Below, piece after piece: positions 23,393 through 32,716 of a stretch of 32,716 nt of DNA. The notes under the pieces were generated by a model that worked only from the letters and a program-made list of their open reading frames with translations, did no database searches and had not been told where the DNA came from. Where the stretch lies: positions 1 through 32,716 of the forward strand of contig CAYZEZ010000013.1 in the NCBI GenBank assembly GCA_964477295.1. The letters are read 5' to 3'. Positions within the stretch are counted from its first letter, which is position 1. The number at the start of each line of letters is the position of its first letter. Both the position numbers and the translations under genes were made by a program. Source of the stretch: CAYZEZ01 sp964477295. Lineage in GTDB: Bacteria; Bacteroidota; Bacteroidia; Bacteroidales; SM23-62.

Positions 23393-26300
23393 CTATCTCA
23401 CTATGGTTACATGGCCCTGGATTATTTTAGAACCGTCGTTCAGGTTAATAAAGTAATAATATGTTCCGATGGGCACCTCTTTCCCTTTATATGTGCCGTC
23501 CCACCTGTTTTCACTCGAGTATCCCTTGGAATGGAAAATCAGAGCACCCCAGCGATTATATACATCAATGGTAATATTTGGATAGAACAATACATTATCT
23601 ATATCCCAGTAATCATTTATACCATCACCATTTGGAGTAAATCCTGAATAAATGATCAACTCGCTCGCTGTACTTATCATTACAGAATCATATTCAGTAC
23701 AACCGTTAATGGTTGTTCCTGTCACATAGAAGACCTGGTCTGTTGAAACTGTAAGGAACGGGGACTGACTTGTCGGATCATCAAATCCCGTCAGTGGCAT
23801 CCATGAGTAGGTATCAAACTGTCCGCCCGAAGCCGACATCTGTATGGTCTGGCCTGCAGCTACTGTGGTATCGTTACCTGCATCTATGCCCAGGTAAGGA
23901 TAAGGAGCAATGTGTATGGTGTCGCGACCGTAACAGCCTCCTGGCTCGGTAACGGTAAGTATATATGTCATGGAATCGGTAACCGTGACAACCGGATTAG
24001 CTATACCAGGATTGCTCAATCCTGTTTCAGGTTGCCAGAAATAAGTAGTTCCGCCTGAACCATTGAGTATAATCTGGTCACCATAACAGGCATTTGCATC
24101 ATTCCCGGCATTGGCAATGATCTCAACGGTTGAGATGACTTCAAAGTTACCAATTGCTGTACAGCCCCTGCCGTCGGTTACTGTGACAGAATAATTACCT
24201 GCTGTAATGTTATTCAGGTCTCTGGTGGTATCCATGGTGGACCAGAGGTAACTATATTCCGGGATGCCTCCACTTAAAGAGAGTGAAATAGCGCCATCCG
24301 AGACTATGTCGCTACAGGTAGCCGATGTAATGGTTTCAACAATTGTAATGGCAACCGGTTCGGTTATCTCTATGGTATCCTTAAAGAACCTGTGGTCCTC
24401 GTCATTAACATATATAATATAGATGCCTGAAACCAGTCCTGTATAAGAGCCATCCGCCTGGAATGTGGCACTGTCGTCGATTGAATAATTTACTACCCCG
24501 GTACCGTTTATTGAAGTCAGGGTAATGGTGCCATCCCCATCCCCGTTACATTCGATATTGGTAAAGCTTACATCAATTTCGAGTGGAGGAGAAGCATCTA
24601 TCGTTGCAATTTCAGTGTATACACAGCCGAGCTCATCACGAATTGCTACGGTATAATCACCCGGCCATAATCCTGTATATAAGGTATCTGCCAGATAGGG
24701 ACCTGCAATTCCGGTAATAGAGTATTCCAGGTTTCCTTCCCCGCCAGAGGCGGAGATATTTATTTCACCCGGTTCACCATTGAATGAATGGAGAACAGTA
24801 ATATTGGCAGCAATGACTTCAGGTTCACTGATGGTTACTGTGTTGCTGACACGTTTGCATCCATCCGCATCCTCGATCCAGACTGTATAGTTTTCAGCCG
24901 GCAGATTTGGAAATGTATCAGCAGCCTGCCAGTTGTCATTATCTACCGAGTAGTTGAGGATGCCTGTACCTCCATGGGCTGCAATAATGATTGATCCGGT
25001 ACTGTCGCCAGCACATGGCACTACATCAATGCCTTTAATGGAGTCAATAATAATATCCGGAGGTTCGGGCAGGTTAATGGTATCAGAACGTACTGAGCAT
25101 CCGAGTGAATCTGCCACTACCACATAATATATATTACCCGGAAGTGAGTCATAGGTAGATGAAGTATCAAAAGTAATACTGTCATCGATTGAATAAATCA
25201 GCTGGCCGAAGCCTCCCTGTGCAAATATTGAAATGGTTCCGTCATCCGTTCCGTAACAAGCCATTTCCTGTGAAAGAACAGAATCAACAATCAAAGAGGG
25301 AGGATCAATTACCTTCAATGGAGGTGAGTTATAGGATGGACATCCATTGGCGTCATCCACGCTTATGCCGTAATCACCCGGAGCCAGGTTGGTGAAGTTT
25401 CCTATCGTATCTGAAATCAGATTCGGGAATAGTGTGTAGGTATAAGGTGCTGTTCCTCCATATCCAGTCACCACAATAGAACCATTTGTGCCGCCGTTGC
25501 ATGTTACCGGCGTAACGACCAGGGAGCTTGTCCCGATGGTATCGGGTTGAATGATCATAAAGCTGGTATCAACTTCACAACCATTATCATCTTTTATAGT
25601 GATCACATGTGTGCCGGCAGGCTGGGTAACAAAAATTGAAGTATCCTGGAAAGCTCCTCCATTAATCGCGTAGTCAAGATCTCCGGTACCTCCTGAAGCA
25701 AAGAATTCAATGACTCCTGTCGAATCCCCGAAACAACCTGCGATATCCGTAATGGTTGATGAATCTACCTGGATAAGCGGGGGACTTTTTATTATGATGG
25801 CAGTATCCCTGGTGCAGCCATTCTGGTCAACCATTTCAATCAGGTGAGGACCCCCGGTAACACCGTTGAAGGATCCTGTTTGATTAGTTACTCCACCGTC
25901 AAGGATATAATCAATGGTTCCCACCCCACCCGAAACGTTGATGAAAATTTGTCCTTCGGCACTGGTATAGCACGCAGTGGAATCGATATCCACCTGAAGA
26001 TAAGTATCGATCTTAATTTCAGATGGTTGGCTGATAGTTAGCTGGCTTCCTTTGTCGGCACATCCGTTGGTGTCCCTGACAAAAGTGTAGTATGATCCCG
26101 CCGGGAGGCCGGAAAAGAGGCTGTCGGATTGCCAGGTATCCATGCTGTCGATGGAATATTTATATGGAAGACTTCCCCCTATGGCAGTAATCGTAATCAC
26201 TCCATTGCTGTCGCCAAAACACTGGTTACCGGTATCATCCCTGTCTTCTGTTGTAATTCGCAGCTGCGATGGCTGACTTAATTTGGTTGTATCAGATGTT

Positions 26301-29300
26301 GCACAAGAATTAGTATCTCTTAAATGAATAATATAGGTTCCCGGATTCAGGCCGGTAAATACACTATCCTTGTTGAAAATAATACCATTGCTGGAATATT
26401 GATATGGCCTAACTCCGCCAATGGCAATTGCCTCAATAGTACCATTGTTGTCGCCGAAACAGGTTATATCAGAGGAGACAAGTGATAACTCCAACTTGCC
26501 TGGTTCGGTAATGCTGTCGAGGGGACTGTAATTCCTTGAACAGCCTTCGGCATCGGTGACAGATATATTGTATAATCCTGCCGACAGGCTGGTTATGTCT
26601 TCATCGGTTGAACTATAACTACCAGGACCTGACCAGCTAAAGGTAAACGGGCCAGTGCCACCTGAAACGGTTATTTCAATATTGCCATCACTGTCTCCAT
26701 AACAATCCAGGTCCAGTACAGATGTCGAATCAACAACCGAAACCCAAATAGAATCAGGTTCATTGATGGTTTGAGTGGGAAGTGTATCAGAACATCCATT
26801 TATATCACTCACGATCAGGTCGTAATCGCCTTTCTGCAAGCTGGTTAAATCTTCATTCCCGGAAGTAAATGTACCAGGTCCATCCCAGGTATAGAGATAA
26901 GATATGGTGCCACCTGATACAGCCACATATATCGCTCCATCGCCGGCCCCGAAACAGGAAATATCCTTCAATGAATCGAGGGAAACCAGCAGGCTGTCCG
27001 GCTCGGTGATGGTTACAGTTGACAGGTTGAAAATACAGGCGTTTGCATCGGTTACGGTAAGATCAAAATCTCCGGGAGGCAAACTGGTTATGTCTTCGCT
27101 GGAAAATGTGTACGCACCGGGACCGGACCAGTCAAGCACATAAGGTAGAACACCTCCGGAGATGGTAACATAAATCTCACCGTTACTGTCGCTCTTACAT
27201 GTAATGTTTTTCGTTGAGTCTACGCCTACCGCAATTGCCGGAGGTTGGGTGAGTGTATCCGGACCATAATTTGCAGTACAGCCATCGGAGTCGGTCACCG
27301 TCAGCCTGTAAATGTCGGCAAAAAGCGTATCCACATCCTGATCGGTTGAGGTAAAACCTCCCGGGCTGCTCCATGAATAGGTATATCCTGGTACACCCCC
27401 GGTGACATCGATATAAATGTATCCGTCATTCCCGCCAAAACAGCTGATATTTTGTGATGAATCGTTTGTGATAACCAACTGGGCAGGTTCAAAGATGGGG
27501 ATTGTGTTAACCAGGACAATGCAACCATTAGCATCTGCAATAGAACATTCATATGCACCCTGGGGAAGATTTGAAATGTTGTGAGCCGAAGATGTATAAC
27601 CTCCGGCACCGGTCCAGGAATAATTATAAGGTAATGTTCCTCCTGAAACTGTAATGGATATCGATCCATCATCGGCTCCATAGCAACTGATCATGGTGGT
27701 ATCATCCGTGACAACCGATAATGCTGCAGGTTCTGAAATACCCTTGGGACCAAGCTGGACATAGCAACCGTTGGAATCGGTTACAAGTACATAATAGTTT
27801 GCAGGAGATAATCCAGTAATGTCTTCATCGGTGGAGCTGTATGATGCAGAGTCGCTCCAGGCATATGTATAAGGAAGTGTTCCTCCATCGGCAGTGATGT
27901 ATACTGCTCCATCACCGACACCAAAACAGGTTACATTTTTTACAGAATCGAAAATTGCCGTTAGCAATCCTGGTTGTGAAACGTTAACAGAATCCAATGT
28001 TTCAACACAACCATTCCCATCAGTGAGTGTTAGTGAGTAATATCCTGTTGCAAGGTTAGTGATGTCTTCATTTGGGGAGCTGAATAATCCGGGACCTGTC
28101 CACGATAAAATATAAGGAAGTGTACCTCCGTCAGGAGTAACATAAATCGCACCATCAGTATCTCCGCTGCAGGTAATATAATGGATCGAATCCTGGGTAA
28201 TACTGAGGGCTGTTGGTTCTTTGATGTTATACGTTCCCAGGTTATCGGTACAGCCATTGGCATCTGTAATGACAACATCATAATCTCCAGGGGAGAGGTT
28301 TGCCTGATCTTCAAGTGTTGGAGTTACAATTCCCGGGCCAGTCCATGCAAAACTAATCGGGGTAGTTCCTCCGGTGACGGAAATATTAATAGCACCATCG
28401 TTTACACCGTTACAGCTAACGTGTATGGTATCAACAAGGGTAGCTACCAGGGTAAATGGTTCCTTAACTTCGATATCACCGGTTGTTGCGGGGCATCCTT
28501 TTGCATCGGTTATGTCGAGTTTGTATGTTCCGGGCTCAATGTCTTCAAGATCGGCCGTAGCCGGGTATGGTCCCGCCGGTCCTGTCCAGGTAAGGTTATA
28601 GCCCGGGGTACCGCCGGTAATCGTGGTGTAAATATCTCCATCGTCCAAACCATTACAGGTGACATCGTTAACAGAATCCACCGTGATGACAAGAACGGGA
28701 GGTTCAGTAAGATTCACGACATGGACCTCGAAACATCCACGGCTATCGGTTACTGTCAGGGTGTATGTTCCGGCAATAAGTCCTGAAATGGGCTTTGTGG
28801 TTGCAGTAAAAGGATCCGGGCCGTCCCAGCTATATGTATAAGGTCCTGTTCCCCCGGATACATTTACATCGATGGCACCGTCATTTCCTCCGTTACAGCT
28901 TACGTGTGTGATGGGACCATCAGTTATGGAAATAACAGCCGGTTCATTGATGGTAGTAACCGGGATTGAATCCTTACAACCCTTGGTATCGGTAACAATG
29001 GTTTTATAATCTCCCTGGCTGAGGCCGGTCTGGTCCTGCAGGGTCGGGGTGATGATCCCTGGGCCTGTCCAGGCATAGGTATATCCCGGATTTCCTCCGG
29101 CTGGTGTAACATATATAGCTCCGTCTGAAAGGCCATTACAGCTGATATGGATCACTGAATCAAGGGTCAGGACCAGCAGACTGGGCTCATTGATAAGGAT
29201 ATCACCGGTTGTTGCGGGGCATCCTTTTGCATCGGTTATGTCGAGTTTGTATNNNNNNNNNNNNNNNNNNNNNNNNNNNNNNNNNNNNNNNNNNNNNNNN

Positions 29301-30528
29301 NNNNNNNNNNNNNNNNNNNNNNNNNNNNNNNNNNNNNNNNNNNNNNNNNNNNTGAAAGGCCATTACAGCTGATATGGATCACTGAATCAAGGGTCAGGAC
29401 CAGCAGATCGGGTTGATTAACGGTAATCGTTCCGGAACCTTGTGTACATCCTTTGGCATCGGTTACCAGCAAGCTATAATCTCCTGCTATCAGGTTCACA
29501 AGGTCTTCCGTAGCCGGATATGGACCGGCCGGGCCACTCCATGCAAACGTATAAGGTGGTGTGCCACCTGAAACAGTGGCATCGATCGATCCATCCGGAC
29601 TGCCATTACAGGAAGCATCCTGAACAACAATCGGGTTGATTATTATTGGTGGTGGCTGGGTCAGGGTAACAGTCGGTATGGAAGCGGTACAATTATTATC
29701 GTCTTCCACACTTAGGTCATAACCACCTGCTGCAAGGGTATAAATATCTGCAGTAGAGGCGGTATAGGTTCCCGGACCATCCCAGGTAATATCGTAAGGT
29801 GTAGTACCTCCTGAAATGGATGTTTCAATGAATCCGTCAGCGGATTCATAACAAGTGAGACTGGAGGAATCATCAAGGGTAATTGCCAGGCCAGGGGGCT
29901 GGGTAATTGTATATGGATTACCCGCATCAAATTTCGTGCATCCCAGATTGTCTTTAACAGCCACATAATAATTTCCCGTATCCAGGTTGGAGAAAATGAA
30001 GTCCGGGTGGTAGGTGTAACCACTGTCAATCGAATATTGTATAGTCCTGCCGGGATCGCCGGATGCGGCAGAAATAAATATTTCACCATCGGCGGCATCC
30101 TTGCATTGAACATCTTCAGGAAATGTGAGGAGGGAAATATTGGGCCCGTCTACAATAAAAATGTTATCCTGGCCAAAATTATTATTTTTATCCCTTACAT
30201 AGACATAGTAAAATCCTGTAGATAATCCTGTTATGGTGCTGTCAGTGGCGCCCGGAATATCAGTCAGACTATTATCTTTCCATTGATAGGTATAAGGCGG
30301 TGTTCCACCGATAAATGTTACGGTCCCTGTTCCATTTGAACCTCCATAGCAGGTAACATCCGTAGAGACAGCAGTAACTGGGATAAATCCAAAGGCATTT
30401 TTTGTGGCAGGGGCTTCATTTTTATCGCCGGGACCATCTGAATCGGGTATATCCAATGCCATTCCTGCCTTTGGAATTAAAGACAAGAAGGAAAATAAAA
30501 TGATGATATAAATTGCTTTACACTTCAT
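23393..30528 (-). CDS. Giant SprB-like adhesin with type IX type B sorting domain (gap inside)
   Basis: One gene split by 100 N (29253-29352). 392 N-terminal and 1952 C-terminal residues are visible (2344 plus gap). The signal peptide is MKCKAIYIIILFSFLSLIPKAGMA. About 25 SprB-type repeats of 65-85 residues follow, each with a Cys-containing [IV]xCxGxxDGxI start, a GG turn, PYxYxW or YSID, then DxxGC. Two Ig/PKD-like domains (NAGNDANACYGDQIILNGS and IDAGNDTTVAAGQTIQMSA) lead to a gliding-type C-terminal domain (SGFTPNGDGINDYWDIDN, VYNRWG, YKGKEVPIGTYYY). The product should be exported by Sec, moved to the surface by T9SS and may act as gliding adhesin or in cell-cell contact. It is followed at 1 bp by porP. 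Frame across the Ns is not kept because gap length is artificial. Confidence 0.92.
23960..30440 (-). repeat. SprB-type tandem repeat array coded in the adhesin
   Basis: About 25 visible coding repeats of roughly 200-260 bp. Two classes are seen: N-terminal and middle units end their core in YxYxW-x-GP(G), while units from about 26500 down to about 24450 carry YSID- or YxIDG-like cores. Recent exchange is shown by exact 55-bp matches 28472-28526 = 29198-29252 and 29126-29180 = 29353-29407. Confidence 0.8.
29198..29407. other. Artificial 100-N scaffold gap inside the repeat array
   Basis: N at 29253-29352. The 55 bases left of the gap recur at 28472-28526 and the 55 bases right of it recur at 29126-29180. 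The contigs therefore end in repeat nodes, and at least one SprB repeat of unknown length is probably missing. Confidence 0.88.
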
Positions 30529-30847
30529 TTTTTAAGGCAACTTTTTGCCCAAAGGAGACGTAATTTACTAATTATTAGGTTATAACCCTTATTCTGTTGA
30601 TTCCAAATATAACACTTTAGTTACCTTGTCCTCCAAGGTTTTATTCACAATTCGCTCATTCTGACTGGATGGCAACATAAAATTACCTTTTTAAAGCATT
30701 GAAAGTCATTGGTTTCAATGATTAGTGTTATTACAAACTGATGATATATATCACCTTCCTGAATTGAACTGAATTAATGAGCTGCTTCCTGCCTGATAGA
30801 CTGCATATTATGAAGAAAGGTTGCAGGAATGGCAAGTCAGGAAGAAA
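30529..30847 (-). promoter_or_regulatory. 319-bp region: adhesin promoter and permease 3' structure
   Basis: No gene seen. On the minus strand TATATTTG (30604-30611) matches the -7 consensus, with TTG at 30634-30636 at a 22-bp spacing, slightly long. The adhesin leader would be about 70 bases. Nearer the permease stop, CTTCCTG (30785-30791) pairs with CAGGAAG (30838-30844) around an inner CTGC/GCAG stem (30801-30804, 30823-30826); there is no T run, so termination is uncertain. Confidence 0.45.
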
Positions 30848-32068
30848 TCAGTCGGACAAAAGGAACCTTTTTGAGGTAAATCTTACAGGGTACCAGGCAG
30901 CAATAAATCCGATAAACATGACGGTCAGCATAACTTTAATTACATCTGTAAACTGGTAAACAACAGGATAGGCATCAATGATAAATGATCCGGATCCATT
31001 TAATTTTATTAATCCGTATTCGGCTTGTAACCAGGAGATTAATGAACCTATCAGCAGGCCAATCAGGGCACCGCTGAAGGAGATTAACCATCCTTCAGTG
31101 ACGAAGATCCTTTTAATCAGTCCATCCGAAGCTCCCAGGCTCCGAAGTGTTTCAATATCTTTCTTTTTATCAAGGATGAGCATGGTTAGAGAACCGATGA
31201 TATTGAAAGAAGCTACAATTAAAATAAAGGTAAGAATAAAGAAAATGGCCCATTTTTCTGATCTCATGATCTTATAGAATAATTCATTCTGCTCGTTTCT
31301 GTTCTGAATCACAAATTGATCGCCAAGTAATAATTGAATTCTGTTCTGAACGGTTCCCGGGTCAGCTTCCGGCTCCAGCCTGAGCTCAAGAGATGATACT
31401 TCATTGGTATATTGTAAGAGGTCCCGGGCGAATTCAATTGGAACCAGGATATATTTGGTATTATATTCCTGTTCAATGCTAAATACTCCCGAAGGGAATA
31501 TATATTTTCTGTTAATCGCCTGTTCAGGATTAATTGAAATATTCCCGGTTCTTTTAAGGCTGTAAATATTAATCGGAGTAATAAAATTCAATCCTATCCC
31601 GAGATAATATGCAATTCCCTGTCCTACAATAGCGTAAGGCCTGTTTTTTTTATAAAGGTAAAATGCACCCTCAACAATCATGGTATCAATTCCGGTCACA
31701 TTGGAAAACTGGTCATCGATGCCTTTTATGGTAGCTATATATTGTTTTTCACCATATCGTAAAAGGGCATTTTCTTCAATTACTTCAGAAATGAACATGA
31801 TCCCATCCATTTGCCTCAGGGTGTCAAAAGTGCCTGAATGAGGAACGAATGTTTTTCCTTCTGCCGGCATGATCTTTATTTCGGGATCAAAAGAGCTGTA
31901 GAGTGACTTGATCAGTCCGTCGAATCCGTTGAAGACTGATAAAACAACAATCAGCGCGATGGTTCCAACAGCCACACCAAAAACCGATATGCCTGAAATG
32001 ATATTTATGGCATTCCGTGATTTCTTTGCAAACAAATACCTTTTTGCTATGTAGAATGACAGGTTCAC
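30848..32068 (-). CDS. LolC/LolE-like ABC transporter permease
   Basis: 406 residues, FtsX-type topology. An N-terminal membrane helix (~22-48, NIISGISVFGVAVGTIALIVVLSVF) is followed by a large periplasmic domain (~50-265). Three C-terminal helices lie at about 275-300 (IFFILTFILIVASFNIIGSL), 322-345 and 370-395. The start NLSFYIAKRYLFAKKS and NGFDGLIKSLYSSFDPEI are typical of LolC/E, the permease that extracts lipoproteins from the inner membrane for LolA. The ATPase LolD is not in the window. It is preceded 5 bp upstream by the methyltransferase gene, so the two are probably co-transcribed. A related lipoprotein or macrolide exporter is the alternative. Confidence 0.88.
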   Translation of the reverse strand: MNLSFYIAKRYLFAKKSRNAINIISGISVFGVAVGTIALIVVLSVFNGFDGLIKSLYSSFDPEIKIMPAEGKTFVPHSGTFDTLRQMDGIMFISEVIEENALLRYGEKQYIATIKGIDDQFSNVTGIDTMIVEGAFYLYKKNRPYAIVGQGIAYYLGIGLNFITPINIYSLKRTGNISINPEQAINRKYIFPSGVFSIEQEYNTKYILVPIEFARDLLQYTNEVSSLELRLEPEADPGTVQNRIQLLLGDQFVIQNRNEQNELFYKIMRSEKWAIFFILTFILIVASFNIIGSLTMLILDKKKDIETLRSLGASDGLIKRIFVTEGWLISFSGALIGLLIGSLISWLQAEYGLIKLNGSGSFIIDAYPVVYQFTDVIKVMLTVMFIGFIAAWYPVRFTSKRFLLSD

Positions 32069-32073
32069 TTGTA

Positions 32074-32716
32074 CTACTTGAAGGCTTTAACTATTAGCCC
32101 GGTTCCGGTTTTATGGCCAAGTTGGACGTCGAGTGCATTTAATATTAATGAAAAAGGGAATGTAATAATGTAATAGAAAGGCAACAGGATATAAAATATT
32201 TTGCTGGTATTCAGCATAGTAATAGGATATTTCATAGATAATTTCCAGGATATTTTACCCGGCCAGCCATAGGAGTACCTGGCCAATACCTTTGAAAAAC
32301 CAGCTGAAATTAGTTTCTCCTCAATTTCTTTTATATTATAGCCATCCCTGACATGTTCCTCGATGAAGGATTCGTCATCGTGCTCATGAACATCAGATCC
32401 GCCCTGGTCCGAGGGGGTTGAGATCAATAACATCCCCCCGGGAGACATGGATGCAGCATAATTTGTAAAAACAAGTACATCCTCTTCGATGTGTTCCATT
32501 ACATCAACACAAAGGATCAGCTGATATTTGTTTTCTTCCCTGAATTTTGTGAGGTCAGCAATCTCAAAATGTACCCGGTTATCTTTCCCGATCCTTTTAA
32601 AGAACTGGTTACAATCTTCAATCTGTTCTTCTTTCACATCCACCCCTTTAATAGTGGAGCTCCTGGAAAGACAGGAAAGAAAGTGAGTATATTGCCCGAA
32701 TCCCGATCCTGCATCC
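32074..32716 (-). CDS. SAM-dependent methyltransferase, class I (5' end outside window)
   Basis: The frame is open to the window edge, giving about 213 residues; the GTG at 32643 is internal, not the start. The Rossmann SAM-binding motif I is present just inside the edge (DAGSGFGQY). It is followed by the acidic strand end (GVDVKEEQ), motif IV-like LILCVDVMEHIEEDV and PGGMLLISTPSD. The region then carries HEHDDESFIEEHVRDG and a hydrophobic C-terminal stretch (FYILLPFYYIITFPFSLIL), which suggests membrane association. The substrate is unknown; isoprenoid quinone, lipid or polysaccharide methylation are possible. It is 5 bp from the LolC/E-like permease gene. Confidence 0.85.
   Translation of the reverse strand, partial: DAGSGFGQYTHFLSCLSRSSTIKGVDVKEEQIEDCNQFFKRIGKDNRVHFEIADLTKFREENKYQLILCVDVMEHIEEDVLVFTNYAASMSPGGMLLISTPSDQGGSDVHEHDDESFIEEHVRDGYNIKEIEEKLISAGFSKVLARYSYGWPGKISWKLSMKYPITMLNTSKIFYILLPFYYIITFPFSLILNALDVQLGHKTGTGLIVKAFK

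Noticed and set aside
28181..28786. Plus-strand open frame of 201 codons opposite the adhesin
   Set aside because: It is a shadow of the repetitive adhesin coding strand, with no recognisable protein features.
29153..29155. GTG as start of a separate C-terminal adhesin gene
   Set aside because: The frame continues upstream without stop to the N gap and carries a normal SprB unit, so this is an internal codon.
23393..30528. CRISPR-like array suggested by regular repeats
   Set aside because: The repeats are 200-260 bp, diverged and in a continuous reading frame; they are protein domains.

Overview
The window is a 32.7-kb piece of a Bacteroidota chromosome, most likely from an uncultured Bacteroidales-type organism and probably part of a scaffolded draft or metagenome assembly. 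The evidence for the phylum is a giant adhesin with SprB-type repeats and a gliding/type IX secretion (T9SS) type B C-terminal domain, a PorP/SprF partner, a GldA-like ATPase, a DksA-like protein with the degenerate Bacteroidota zinc finger, a NusG-like UpxY protein, and several promoters of the Bacteroidota form TTTG-N19-TAnnTTTG. Two 100-N gaps (5120-5219 and 29253-29352) are scaffolding joins. Each is flanked by exact 55-bp duplicates, the signature of contig ends left by a de Bruijn assembler.

Layout. 1-732: 3' part of RNase R (+). It converges on ileS > dksA-like > lspA (-, 5616 down to 747). Two copies of a palindromic repeat lie between them and supply the C-terminal codons of both rnr and lspA. 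5709-7358: riboflavin synthase followed by a PhoR-like sensor kinase (-). 7473-7823: small unknown gene (-). 7963-8982: NAD-dependent epimerase/reductase (+). 9003-12308 (-): lipoprotein, orphan UpxY, metK and a GldA-like ABC ATPase. 12569-12865: unknown small protein with three Trp-containing repeats (+). 12866-13297: non-coding stretch with a strong hairpin and a 170-bp inverted-repeat element. 13298-14284: secreted TPR protein (+), convergent with a tandem-domain universal stress protein (-). 15258-15449: GC-rich structured leader or small RNA in front of asnS. 15450-19028 (+): asnS, rpoN and a PAP2-like membrane protein. 18970-20864 (-): radical SAM protein and MurG-like glycosyltransferase with overlapping genes. 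21072-21479: hemerythrin (+) with a textbook promoter and a strong ribosome binding site. 21669-30528 (-): a cell-surface operon, SprB-like adhesin > PorP/SprF > DUF4296-type lipoprotein > amidohydrolase-like protein lacking its catalytic barrel. 30848-32716 (-): LolC/E-like permease and, truncated at the window edge, a SAM-dependent methyltransferase.

How it fits together. Most genes are housekeeping: translation (ileS, asnS, metK), RNA decay (rnr), lipoprotein maturation and transport (lspA, lolE-like), riboflavin, and sigma-54. The accessory theme is the cell surface: a repetitive T9SS cargo adhesin coupled to its PorP partner, a GldA-like ATPase and several lipoproteins. No CRISPR array, phage, insertion sequence, rRNA or tRNA was seen. 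The least explained parts are the asnS leader RNA, the Trp-repeat mini-protein, the barrel-less amidohydrolase, the variant hemerythrin and the repeat-derived C-terminal tails at rnr/lspA.
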